Source: JAUWVG01 sp964633715
GTDB taxonomy: Bacteria > Acidobacteriota > Aminicenantia > Aminicenantales > Aminicenantaceae
Length of the DNA: 26,519 nt
Assembly (NCBI GenBank): GCA_964633715.1
Contig: CAZWHQ010000051.1
Coordinates: 1 to 26,519, forward strand
Reading direction: 5' to 3'
Part shown: in pieces, positions 15,861 to 23,226 of the stretch
Numbering within the stretch: position 1 is the stretch's first letter
Layout: each line of letters opens with the position of its first letter
Translations under genes and position numbers: made by a program
The notes under the pieces: model-generated
The model's input: only the letters and a program-made list of their open reading frames with translations
What the model was told of the DNA's origin: nothing
The model's database searches: none

Positions 15861-16609
15861 ATCATTTCAAAAAAGAGGGATTTAACTCTTTTTTCCATCG
15901 CAGTCCTGAATTTTTGGATAGTGTCCGTAAAACTTTTATCCAAATAATCGGAGATGAACATGGGTTCACCGACGTTGACTTTGACTTTGGAGGGAGTGAC
16001 GAAGGGCTTATGCGTGCCATAAAACGCCACCGGAGTTACGGGAACAGAAATCCCCTTTTCTATATACAAGTTATAGGACATGATGGACGCACCCTTTCTG
16101 AATTCTGGAACATAGGGATGCGGGTCTCTTTTCATAATCCGGCCTCTTCCTTGAAGGGCAATGATAGCTCTTCCCTTTTCCAAGTATTCTTGGCATTTTT
16201 TTACAGCCTGTTTTTTCCCCTCATAAAGATCTACCGGGATTGTTCCCACTTTTGAAATATTTTCTGTGACAAAATTGACTATAATCGTCTTTATTGGTTT
16301 AAAAAAAAGGTCTACAGCAAGCCCAAAATCTCTCAGGTGTCTTTTCAGATGTTTCCGGATTAAATAATTCAATTCTTTTTTGTCGAAGATCATCTGATTG
16401 GCGACAAAGAATATAGGCCGGGGAACGATCTCTAGCAAGGTGGCAACATCTTTAAAATTTCCGATGTGATTGCCAACAATGATATTTGGTCCCTTTTTGA
16501 CAATGTTCTTTTTTCCCTTGACAACAAGTTTTTTTCCCATCAATGAAAAGGACGTGATTTTGGCCACCTGAGGGCGAAGTCGGATAAATTCTTCTTCAAA
16601 TGTTGGCAT
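15851..16609 (-). CDS. PlsC-like lysophospholipid acyltransferase, divergent motifs
   Basis: A 252-residue membrane-associated acyltransferase of the LPLAT/AGPAT superfamily, which moves acyl groups onto lysophospholipids. Block I reads GNHIGNFKD, that is H-x5-D rather than the usual H-x4-D. The block III equivalent is ALQGRGRI, where most members have FPEGTRS; the following EFRKGASIM and block IV VPVTPVAFYGTHK are normal. The fold is therefore recognisable but the acyl-acceptor site is unusual. H-x5-D does occur in some LPLAT groups (NHPNSFLD type), so activity is still possible. The gene has its own promoter (16628-16656) and a very short leader. It is convergent with ppiD and divergent from nhaC. 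Confidence 0.8.
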   Translation of the reverse strand: MPTFEEEFIRLRPQVAKITSFSLMGKKLVVKGKKNIVKKGPNIIVGNHIGNFKDVATLLEIVPRPIFFVANQMIFDKKELNYLIRKHLKRHLRDFGLAVDLFFKPIKTIIVNFVTENISKVGTIPVDLYEGKKQAVKKCQEYLEKGRAIIALQGRGRIMKRDPHPYVPEFRKGASIMSYNLYIEKGISVPVTPVAFYGTHKPFVTPSKVKVNVGEPMFISDYLDKSFTDTIQKFRTAMEKRVKSLFFEMIKT

Positions 16610-16627
16610 GATTTTGAGGCGTGGTTA

Positions 16628-16656
16628 ATTGTAGCCCCAAATGATTGATTAGTAAA
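16628..16656 (-). promoter_or_regulatory. Promoter of the acyltransferase gene
   Basis: On the minus strand TTTACT (16656-16651), 17 nt, TACAAT (16633-16628). The start would be near 16621, about 12 nt before the ATG. The -35 hexamer lies inside the left copy of the 21-bp direct repeat. Confidence 0.45.
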
Positions 16657-16664
16657 GAAATTCA
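16644..16664 (+). repeat. 21-bp direct repeat, left copy
   Basis: ATTGATTAGT...AATTCA, identical over 21 bp to 16740-16760. The two copies flank the palindromic element. Confidence 0.92.
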
Positions 16665-16669
16665 CTAAT

Positions 16670-16742
16670 AATATTAGGAAAGTGGGGACAGTCCCTACTT
16701 TTTCAATAAAAAAGTGGGGACTGTCCCCACTTTCCTAATATT
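16670..16742. repeat. REP/MITE-like four-fold palindromic hairpin
   Basis: Arms 16670-16703 and 16709-16742 (34 nt each) are reverse complements with a single mismatch, around a 5-nt loop CAATA. Each arm is itself a palindrome centred on GGGGACTGTCCCC (one imperfect copy with CCCT), so the DNA can fold as one long hairpin or as two small ones. The GTGGGGACWGTCCCCAC core resembles repeat units that I recall near REP-associated tyrosine transposase genes in environmental genomes; this comparison is from memory. No transposase is in the window, so any mobility would be supplied in trans. The outermost bases of the right arm run into the right direct repeat. Confidence 0.85.
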
Positions 16743-16760
16743 GATTAGTAAAGAAATTCA
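16740..16760 (+). repeat. 21-bp direct repeat, right copy
   Basis: Exact copy of 16644-16664, start to start 96 bp apart. It borders the palindromic element on the nhaC side. Confidence 0.92.
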
Positions 16761-16769
16761 TGATAGCTT
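16741..16769 (+). promoter_or_regulatory. Candidate promoter of nhaC
   Basis: TTGATT (16741-16746) inside the right direct repeat, a 17-nt spacer, then TAGCTT (16764-16769) preceded by TG (16761-16762), an extended -10 arrangement. The match is modest. The leader to the ATG at 16795 would be about 20 nt and contains an AAGGA ribosome site. Confidence 0.3.
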
Positions 16770-16794
16770 ACCATCTTCCTTTTAAGGAATTCAG

Positions 16795-18222
16795 ATGAAC
16801 GATTCAAAAAATAAAAAAGCACACAAAACAAAAACACCCAGTCTTATGGTGGCTCTTATCCCCATGATCACCATGGGCCTTCTCCTTGGAATCGGCTATG
16901 GAATTTATCACATCAAACCGCAAGTCCTTCTTGTAGCGGCTGCCTTTTTGACTGGAATTCTAGGAATGATCCTGCGCTTTAAATGGCAGGACATGGAAAA
17001 GGGAATCGTCGATTCCATCCATAAAGCCATGCCTGCCATTCTGATTATGCTCTGTGTCGGAATCCTCATAGGAGCCTGGATATCTGCGGGGACCATTCCC
17101 ATGATCATTTTTTACGGACTCAAACTCATCTCGCCAAAGTTTTTTTTGGTTACGGCATGCTTCGTGTGCTCTCTGACATCTATTGCCACCGGGACATCCT
17201 GGGGAACGATAGGAACCTTGGGTGTGGCATTCATGGGGATCGCTCTAGGATTGGGTATTCCAGCCGGACCGGCCGCAGGAGCGATAGTGGCCGGGGCTTA
17301 CTTTGGTGATAAAATGTCCCCTTTTTCAGACGTGACAAATCTAGCTCCAGTAGCTGCAAATTCAAACCTGTTTGACCACATCAAACACATGGTCTGGTCC
17401 GCCACGCCTGCCTGGTTGATTGGACTCCTCGTTTACTTTTTCATCGGACTCGGATATGAAGCAAAAATTATTGAAAATGAAAGAATGACGATCATCATGA
17501 AAACGTTGCAGGCCAACTTCAATTTTAATATCCTTCTTCTTCTGCCCATGGTGATTGTCCTCTATTTTGCTGCCACAAAAAAACCCACCATCCCTGGCAT
17601 GTTGCTCTCTTCCTTTGTGGCGGCAACACTTGCCGTGATATTTCAAAAAGCATCCATTCCGGATATTGCCACAGCCATGAACACAGGATATGAGTCCAGC
17701 ACGGGCGTGGCGTATGTCGATGACCTCATTTCCAGAGGTGGTATGATGAGCATGATGGAAACCCAGCTTGTGGCCTTTACAGCCTTTTGTTTTGGCGGCA
17801 TCATGCAGAAAACCGGCCTTCTTTCTGTCATTTTAAACAGTGTTATGAAATTTGCCAATAAGGTGTGGAGCATTGTGCTTACAACCATTGCCTCTTCCAT
17901 TGTCACGGCTCTGGTCACTGGAAGTTCCTACCTTTCCATGATTCTTCCTGGCGAACTGCTGGCTCCCGTCTACAAAAAAAATAACCTTGCGGCCAAAAAT
18001 TTGTCCAGAATTATCGAGGAAAGCGGCGCTATTTTTGTCCCACTTATCCCATGGAGCATGGCAGGAGTGTATATAGCAGCAACACTCGGAATAGACACAT
18101 TCACCTACGCTCCCTGGGCTATAATGAACTATACAGCTATAGTCATCCTGGCTGTATTCGGCTTCACCAAGTTCACTATGGCTCCAAAAATCAGGGAGGA
18201 TGAGACTCAGATCGGGAGTTAA
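16795..18222 (+). CDS. nhaC: Na+/H+ antiporter, NhaC family
   Basis: A 475-residue inner-membrane protein with about twelve membrane segments. It exchanges cytoplasmic Na+ for H+ in pH and sodium homeostasis. NhaC-type marks include MLCVGILIGAWISAGTIP, SIATGTSWGTIGTLGVAF, GAIVAGAYFGDKMSPFSDVTNLAP and VTALVTGSSYLSMILPGEL. The GDKMSPFSD and TGTSWGT segments are expected to form the ion site. The AAGGA ribosome site lies six bases before the ATG. The gene stands alone on the plus strand, facing the acyltransferase across the palindromic insertion. Substrates other than Na+/H+, such as malate/lactate exchange by MleN relatives, cannot be excluded. Confidence 0.93.
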   Translation: MNDSKNKKAHKTKTPSLMVALIPMITMGLLLGIGYGIYHIKPQVLLVAAAFLTGILGMILRFKWQDMEKGIVDSIHKAMPAILIMLCVGILIGAWISAGTIPMIIFYGLKLISPKFFLVTACFVCSLTSIATGTSWGTIGTLGVAFMGIALGLGIPAGPAAGAIVAGAYFGDKMSPFSDVTNLAPVAANSNLFDHIKHMVWSATPAWLIGLLVYFFIGLGYEAKIIENERMTIIMKTLQANFNFNILLLLPMVIVLYFAATKKPTIPGMLLSSFVAATLAVIFQKASIPDIATAMNTGYESSTGVAYVDDLISRGGMMSMMETQLVAFTAFCFGGIMQKTGLLSVILNSVMKFANKVWSIVLTTIASSIVTALVTGSSYLSMILPGELLAPVYKKNNLAAKNLSRIIEESGAIFVPLIPWSMAGVYIAATLGIDTFTYAPWAIMNYTAIVILAVFGFTKFTMAPKIREDETQIGS

Positions 18223-18240
18223 AAACCAAATCTAGATCTT

Positions 18241-18513
18241 CTAATCATCTTCAAGATTAGAAAAGGCTTTCTCAAATTTTTCTTTGGCCAGCTTCTGTTT
18301 TTCTTTGGCCAATTCGGCTGTCGCGCTAAATCTCCTGTCCACTTCCTCCTTTTTTTTCTTCTCTTTTAAAAGGAGGGCGTCTAACGAACCTTTTTTCTTT
18401 TTAGCTTTTTCGGATCTCAAGATTTCTTTTGTAACCGGATCTATCCACAGTTTCGTTTGACAGCAGGAACATTCTACCTGGAACACATGAGATTCCTTTT
18501 TTTTCTTTGTCAT
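18241..18513 (-). CDS. Small Cys-rich protein with a charged helical tail
   Basis: 90 residues, not assigned to a named family. The first third holds VECSCCQTKLWIDPVTKEI: a CxCC cluster followed by the 'W-I/V-D-P-x-T-x-x-I' pattern of small zinc-ribbon-like domains, though a second Cys pair is missing. The remainder is very rich in Lys and Glu and predicts a long helix or coiled coil (residues about 45-85). The start is the ATG at 18513; an upstream TTG at 18531 adds six residues. It lies 53 nt downstream of the sigma-54 activator on the same strand and converges with nhaC. It may be a metal- or nucleic-acid-binding adaptor, but no function can be given. Confidence 0.6.
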   Translation of the reverse strand: MTKKKKESHVFQVECSCCQTKLWIDPVTKEILRSEKAKKKKGSLDALLLKEKKKKEEVDRRFSATAELAKEKQKLAKEKFEKAFSNLEDD

Positions 18514-18566
18514 AAAAGAAAAATCTATCAAAAAAAAACTGCATTGGCAAATATTTCAAAGGGGTT

Positions 18567-19517
18567 CTACTCTTTGAGAGAATTTGGGATAGAGATGTCG
18601 TGCTTTTTCATGAGTTTAAACAGGCCCTGTCGACTGATCCCCATTTTTTGCGCGGTTTTGACCCTGTTGAAATTAAACTGAATGAGTGCTTGATAGACAT
18701 ATCTTTTCTCAAATTCAGCCTTAGCCCGAAAATAATCACGAGGCGGAACTCTACCGCTATTTTTGTTTGGATTTATCTTGGAGGATAGACAATCTGCATG
18801 AATTACGCACCCTTCATCTTTTAAGATCAAACATCTCAGGATTTCGTTCTGCAGCTCTCTGACATTCCCGGGCCATGAATAATTGGCTAAAAGCTCAATG
18901 GCTTCAGGAGAGAAAATAATGTCTTTTTGTTTCTGGTCTTTACAATATTTTTTTAAAAACCAATCTATAAGGAGAACGATGTCCTCCCTTCTTTTTCTTA
19001 AAGGAGGCAGCTCGATGGTTAATATCTTCAACCGGTAATACAGATCTTCACGAAAATTTCCCCGCAAAACCTCCGCTTCAATGTCCTTATTCGTCGCACT
19101 GATGAGTCGAACATCGACATGACGAATTCTATTGTCTCCCACACGTCGAATTTCTCGCTCCTGAAGGAACCTCAGAAGTTTCGCTTGAAGGTGAGCGTAG
19201 AGATCTCCAATTTCATCCAAAAAAAAGGTCCCTCCGCTGGCCTCCTCAATAAGGCCCAATTTATCGCGATAAGCCCCGGTGAAGGCTCCTCTTATATATC
19301 CAAACAACTCGCTCTCCAGAAGATTCTCTGGAAGAGCTCCGCAGTTTACAGCCACAAATTGTCCATTCCTTCTCAGGCTGCTCTCATGAATTTTCCTGGC
19401 CACAAGCTCTTTGCCTGTCCCACTTTCTCCCCGAATAAAGACAGGAACATCCCTCATTTTAATCTTTTCGATCAAATGACATACGTTTCGGATTGACTGA
19501 CTCACTCCAATAATCAA
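18567..19517 (-). CDS. Sigma-54-dependent transcriptional activator without sensor domain (PspF-like)
   Basis: A 316-residue AAA+ enhancer-binding protein that opens RNA polymerase-sigma-54 promoters by ATP hydrolysis. Walker A is GESGTGKE (30-37), the sigma-54-contacting loop is GAFTGA (77-82), and Walker B is GTFFLDEIG (96-104). The sensor segment RLISATNKD and the arginine finger region FREDLYYRL follow. The C-terminus is a Fis-type helix-turn-helix (AQKMGISRQGLFKLMKKHDI). There is no receiver or GAF domain before the ATPase. The TTG start at 19517 has a GAGAGG site five bases upstream, and the frame is closed by a TGA shortly before. Such short activators are usually controlled by a partner protein, as PspF is by PspA. 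I found no clear -24/-12 promoter in the window, so the target is unknown. Confidence 0.92.
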   Translation of the reverse strand: MIIGVSQSIRNVCHLIEKIKMRDVPVFIRGESGTGKELVARKIHESSLRRNGQFVAVNCGALPENLLESELFGYIRGAFTGAYRDKLGLIEEASGGTFFLDEIGDLYAHLQAKLLRFLQEREIRRVGDNRIRHVDVRLISATNKDIEAEVLRGNFREDLYYRLKILTIELPPLRKRREDIVLLIDWFLKKYCKDQKQKDIIFSPEAIELLANYSWPGNVRELQNEILRCLILKDEGCVIHADCLSSKINPNKNSGRVPPRDYFRAKAEFEKRYVYQALIQFNFNRVKTAQKMGISRQGLFKLMKKHDISIPNSLKE

Positions 19518-19873
19518 AAGAACCTCTCGAACATTGTCACTTCTATAACAACGCTTGAGTCAGCTAAAATTTCTCAACCTTCTTCAGCTTCCACAAATTA
19601 ATCTGAATAATTCACGACCGAGGTTGCAACAGATGCGAGGCATCGGCAAATGAAGCTGTGGTTGTCCACCGCGAACCGTCCCAACCTAACCCGGTCGTAA
19701 CGAAGCAGATGTAGTAAGATCGGCTCGCCCCCTTGGTGTAAAAACAGCCGACATAATATTTAAACTGGCCAACAAACAAAGTGAAGTTCATAAATATATC
19801 GAAAAATAAAACTATCAAGTCGATTTCATTAAATATAAATGAAGGTGTCGGCTGGTTTTATGAATTACTCAGA
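19518..19873. other. 356-bp gap between the sigma-54 activator and the TPR gene
   Basis: No confident gene. A GC-richer patch (about 19612-19745) lies in otherwise AT-rich DNA. On the minus strand it reads as the end of a 68-codon frame whose last part, YICFVTTGLGWDGSRWTTTA, looks protein-like. The first part (M-I-V-L-F-F-D-I-F) does not, and no ribosome site is seen. It may be the remnant of a decayed gene. The rest should hold the promoter of the activator; I could not pick one convincingly. Confidence 0.4.
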
Positions 19874-21988
19874 TTAATTGATGGCCTTGGCTAAATCCTT
19901 AAGTTTTTTATTTACCTCGCGATAATCTGCTTGCCATTCTTTTACTTCGAGGAAAATCTGCATCGCTTTGAGAGGATCTTCCATCTCTTCATAGAGAGAA
20001 GCCAATTCATATTTGAGTGAAAATTGTTGGGCTGAACCTTCTTGCGAAATCTGAAGTGCTTTTTCTATGCAGCTCAAGGCTTCACTATAATCTTGTTTAT
20101 TCCGAAAACATACACTCATCACTAGAAAACAGTCGATTGCAAGAGAAAAATCCTGAGAAGCCAACTTCATTTCTTCTATGGTTTCATCCCATAGTCCTTG
20201 TTCCAAAAAGGCGAGACCGAGATTGTATCGACCTTCAAAATTTGCCTCATGTAATTTTTTGCCGATATCTATTTTAAAATCCGCAATAATTTCGGATAAA
20301 GGCTTCTCAAATGTTGAAATCCCTTTTTCTTTTTGAAGAATTAAAATATCCTGCATCACATTTAATTCTTCGTCAATCCTTCCCGCCAGATCAAAATACC
20401 CACTAGTCTCTCCTGTTTGAGGTGAAAAGGGAATGATATCTGTATCTGCAAAAATATCGGCAACAGAGACTGTCTCTTCCTCCTGAGCCGGTTCTTCAGG
20501 AAGACCAGAATTTTCCATAACCTCTTTTTGGCCCCCTTTAGAAAGCTGCGATTCCTTTTCCACAACCTTCTCCACCCTTTCTGGAATTTCCTCGCGGTCA
20601 AAATCAGGGAAAATGTTTTTGATCTCTTCAATCTTCTGTATGATCCTCGGTTCGTCTGGAAAATCAACAAAAAGATTATCGAGAATCCGTTTTGCATTTC
20701 GTACAAGCCCCTGCTCTATATATAAGTCCGCCTTTGCAAGATTAGAATCTATGGCCTCTTCTGATTTCTCCTGCAACATAAAAGAATCGTCTTCAGCTTC
20801 TTCCTTATCGTGGATGCCCAAAGTTTGTTTCAATTGTTTGAGTTCCTTATAGTACGTCCCTTCTTCAGGAAACATTTGGACGAGTGCCTTTAAAATATCC
20901 AGGATTTTATCTTGCTGTTTTTTATTCCGGAATTCAGACAGAAGAATCTTGTTCACAATCCTAAAATTTTCTTTTTGTCCACTCTCTTTATAAATGTTAG
21001 CCATTTTTTCCAGGGTAGGGAGATGGACGACTTTGGCTTCCATTATAAGACCAAGAAGACTGATGGCCTTATCTAGCTTTTTTTTCTGTATAAACGATTC
21101 CACAATTGGTTCAAAAAGAAGAAATGTTTCGTCGATCTTTTTTTCGTGGATATAAATTTTTCCTAACCTGACTCTGATATTGTTCTCACCCGGTCTCAGT
21201 GACAAAATCTTGGTAAATATTTCTTCCGCTTTTTTGAAGTCATTTTTGGAATATAAAAGGCCGCCGTAGATTTTGAGGGCCTTGATGTTCTCTTCATCTT
21301 TTTTGAGAATATTCTTGACCAGCGACAGGGCTTCTTTATCCTTTTTCTCAACTTTTAGGAGGTCAATAAGATTGGAGAGTGTGCGAGAATGGTCCTCCTG
21401 TAATTCTCGAGCTCGATCGAGCAGGTCTTTCGCCTCTGCATATTTATCTCCGGCCATTTTGATTTCAGCCAATTCATTCAGTTCCTCAATGGCCTCTTCC
21501 CCTTTCCCCTCATTTTCGTAGAGAACCACAAGATCAAGCCGGGATTCCATATCCTCCCTGTCCATTTCAAGCAATTTATGGTAGACACGCATGGCATCTT
21601 TGGGCCTGTCTTCACTAGAATATTTTTTTCCCAACTGTTTATATTCTGTCTTTGATTCAGAGAGGAATCCCTGATCCCGGAAGAGGTCGGCCAGCTTTTC
21701 CGTATATTGAAAATTTTCAGGTTTCAGCCGTGTGATTCTCTTATAAAGAGCGATGGATTTGGCGTGAATGTTTTTCTGTTCGTAATACTGGGCAATCCGC
21801 AGAAACTCTTCAATAGCCATATCCACAAGACCGGCCTTGATATACAGGTCCCCGAGAATATTTCTAATGGGGATATCTTGTTCCTGGCTTCCAGTGAGGA
21901 GTTTCTGGTATTCTTTTATTGCTTCTTTGTATTTTCCCCGCCTGACATATTTTTCAGCAACAGCTTCGTATTCCTTTCTAGAATTCAT
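19874..21988 (-). CDS. Large tetratricopeptide-repeat protein
   Basis: 704 residues, no signal peptide or membrane helix, so probably cytoplasmic. At least eight TPR-type helix pairs fill residues 1-380, for example KYVRRGKYKEAIKEYQKLL, LGDLYIKAGLVDMAIEEFL and YSKNDFKKAEEIFTKIL. A charged stretch follows, with another TPR-like unit (ADLYIEQGLVRNAKRILDNL). An acidic, proline-containing linker lies at about 460-530, and a C-terminal block of three TPRs includes YNLGLAFLEQGLWDETIEEM. Such proteins act as scaffolds. The acidic linker and split TPR blocks recall assembly factors for type IV pili or envelope machines, but nothing here proves that. Its ATG overlaps the rnhB stop (ATGA), so it is translated with rnhB. 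Confidence 0.88.
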   Translation of the reverse strand: MNSRKEYEAVAEKYVRRGKYKEAIKEYQKLLTGSQEQDIPIRNILGDLYIKAGLVDMAIEEFLRIAQYYEQKNIHAKSIALYKRITRLKPENFQYTEKLADLFRDQGFLSESKTEYKQLGKKYSSEDRPKDAMRVYHKLLEMDREDMESRLDLVVLYENEGKGEEAIEELNELAEIKMAGDKYAEAKDLLDRARELQEDHSRTLSNLIDLLKVEKKDKEALSLVKNILKKDEENIKALKIYGGLLYSKNDFKKAEEIFTKILSLRPGENNIRVRLGKIYIHEKKIDETFLLFEPIVESFIQKKKLDKAISLLGLIMEAKVVHLPTLEKMANIYKESGQKENFRIVNKILLSEFRNKKQQDKILDILKALVQMFPEEGTYYKELKQLKQTLGIHDKEEAEDDSFMLQEKSEEAIDSNLAKADLYIEQGLVRNAKRILDNLFVDFPDEPRIIQKIEEIKNIFPDFDREEIPERVEKVVEKESQLSKGGQKEVMENSGLPEEPAQEEETVSVADIFADTDIIPFSPQTGETSGYFDLAGRIDEELNVMQDILILQKEKGISTFEKPLSEIIADFKIDIGKKLHEANFEGRYNLGLAFLEQGLWDETIEEMKLASQDFSLAIDCFLVMSVCFRNKQDYSEALSCIEKALQISQEGSAQQFSLKYELASLYEEMEDPLKAMQIFLEVKEWQADYREVNKKLKDLAKAIN

Positions 21989-22626
21989 TTTTCTTTTTCT
22001 AATCCCAGATTAAAAGATCTCCGGTGGAAGTCTGTAGGCCCGAGTTCCCGCAATGCCTCATAGTGTTCCTTTGTGCCATATCCCTTATGCTTCCACAGAG
22101 CATATCCACTAAATACCTTATCCAAATAAACCAACATCTCATCTCTGATGACTTTGGCCATAATGGAAGCTGCCGCAATCGACTTACTCTTCCTGTCGCC
22201 CTTGGGTATTTTTTTCTGAGGATAAGGAACATCATTAAGATAAAATCCGTCTACAAGAAGGAATTCAGGTTCAATGCCCATTTTATAGATAGCTCTTCGC
22301 ATCGCCTCTAATGAAGCCCAATAGATATTTCTTCGATCGATCTCTGTATTTGTTGATAACCCAATTCCAACAGAATCTGTATGCTCGAGGATGGATTTTG
22401 CCAGTCTCTTTCTTTTATTGGGAGACAAAAGTTTAGAATCATTGATCTCATGCAACCAAGTTTGTCCTCTTCCAGTAATGAGCGGAAGAGGAAATGCCAC
22501 GGCCGCGGCTACAACCGGGCCAAAGAGAGCTCCTCTCCCTGCTTCATCGATCCCCGCTATGACTGAATACCCATCTTGAATGACCTCTCTCTCGATTTTG
22601 AAATCTGCCAATCCTCTCCTCAACAA
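21985..22626 (-). CDS. rnhB: Ribonuclease HII
   Basis: A 213-residue nuclease that cuts the RNA strand of RNA/DNA hybrids and removes single ribonucleotides from DNA. The active-site motif GIDEAGRGALFGPVVAAAV carries D27 and E28. LLVDGFYL supplies the next acidic residue, and KSIAAASIMAKVIRDEML the conserved Lys/Ser patch and last Asp. The C-terminal YALWKHKGYGTKEHYEAL is also normal. The start is a TTG at 22626; this N-terminus (FKIEREVIQDGYSVIAGIDE) has the usual spacing to the active site. It follows its own promoter and overlaps the TPR gene by four bases. Confidence 0.95.
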   Translation of the reverse strand: MLRRGLADFKIEREVIQDGYSVIAGIDEAGRGALFGPVVAAAVAFPLPLITGRGQTWLHEINDSKLLSPNKRKRLAKSILEHTDSVGIGLSTNTEIDRRNIYWASLEAMRRAIYKMGIEPEFLLVDGFYLNDVPYPQKKIPKGDRKSKSIAAASIMAKVIRDEMLVYLDKVFSGYALWKHKGYGTKEHYEALRELGPTDFHRRSFNLGLEKEK

Positions 22627-22670
22627 CCATCGAAAAAAAATTTATGAAGGATGCTTCAAGCACCTCTAGA

Positions 22671-22699
22671 ATAATATAATAGACTGAGTAAAAATTCAA
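22671..22699 (-). promoter_or_regulatory. Promoter of rnhB and the TPR gene
   Basis: On the minus strand TTGAAT (22699-22694), 17 nt, TATTAT (22676-22671, five of six). The start would be near 22664, about 38 nt before the rnhB start. It separates this pair from the upstream rplS operon. Confidence 0.5.
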
Positions 22700-22756
22700 T
22701 TCTTAAGCCTTGAATGAAAGCTTGTCTTGCCCAGGATCTTCAGTTGAGTCACACGG

Positions 22757-22831
22757 GGACGTCGTGTCTCTGTCTCTACTCTTTTTCTTAATGTGGTAGA
22801 GGCAGAACACGTAATGGGTCACGGATCTGAC
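22757..22831 (+). repeat. 75-nt structured intergenic element, copy A
   Basis: About 70% identical by hand alignment to the reverse complement of 26401-26475, also 75 nt. Shared blocks are GGACGTCGT at the start, TGTC, ATGTG, GGCAGAA, and GGGTCACGG-TC-GAC at the end. CTCTAC (22774-22779) pairs with GTAGAG (22796-22801). Compared with copy B, two of these six pairs change on both sides and stay paired. It lies between rplS and the rnhB promoter. Confidence 0.7.
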
Positions 22832-22868
22832 TCTAAGATTAATTGGGTATAAACAGATAAAATTGAAA

Positions 22869-23210
22869 CTAGCGGGATTCTTTGATTCGGGCTGCTTTTC
22901 CTTTAAGCTTTCTCAGGTAGTAAAGTTTTGCCCGTCTGGTCTTACCCTTACGCACAACTTCAATATCTTGAACCATTTTTGAATGTAATGGGAATATTCT
23001 TTCGACACCAACGCCAAATGAATTTTTTCGGACGGTAAAATTGGCCCCCATTCCGGAACCTCTCTTGGCAATCACATCCCCTCGAAAGATCTGGATTCTT
23101 TCTTTTTCTCCCTCCCGAATAACGACATGAACTTTGATCGTGTCTCCCACGTTGAATGGCTTTAGGTTATCTTTTAAATGTTTCTCTTCAACCAAATTAA
23201 TTTTATCCAT
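22869..23210 (-). CDS. rplS: 50S ribosomal protein L19
   Basis: A 113-residue bL19 that sits at the 30S-50S interface. Signature parts are FNVGDTIKVHVVIREGEKERIQIFRGDVIAKRGSG, in which the RIQ-FEG-like segment reads RIQIFRGDVI. They continue with SFGVGVERIFPLHS and the C-terminal RAKLYYLRKLKGKAARIKE. A GAGG ribosome site precedes the ATG by eight bases. It follows trmD after 16 nt and is the last gene of the ffh operon. Confidence 0.97.
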   Translation of the reverse strand: MDKINLVEEKHLKDNLKPFNVGDTIKVHVVIREGEKERIQIFRGDVIAKRGSGMGANFTVRKNSFGVGVERIFPLHSKMVQDIEVVRKGKTRRAKLYYLRKLKGKAARIKESR

Positions 23211-23226
23211 TGTTATTTCCTCGTTA

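Noticed and set aside
18239..18262. Perfect 8-bp inverted repeat TTCTAATC/GATTAGAA between nhaC and the Cys-rich gene, considered as a bidirectional terminator.
   Set aside because: No T-run follows directly on either strand, and half of the stem is coding sequence of the small gene; chance is not excluded in AT-rich DNA.
19517..19540. Six-codon frame M-F-E-R-F-F upstream of the sigma-54 activator whose stop overlaps the TTG start.
   Set aside because: Too short to judge and without its own ribosome site; the GAGAGG inside it serves the TTG.
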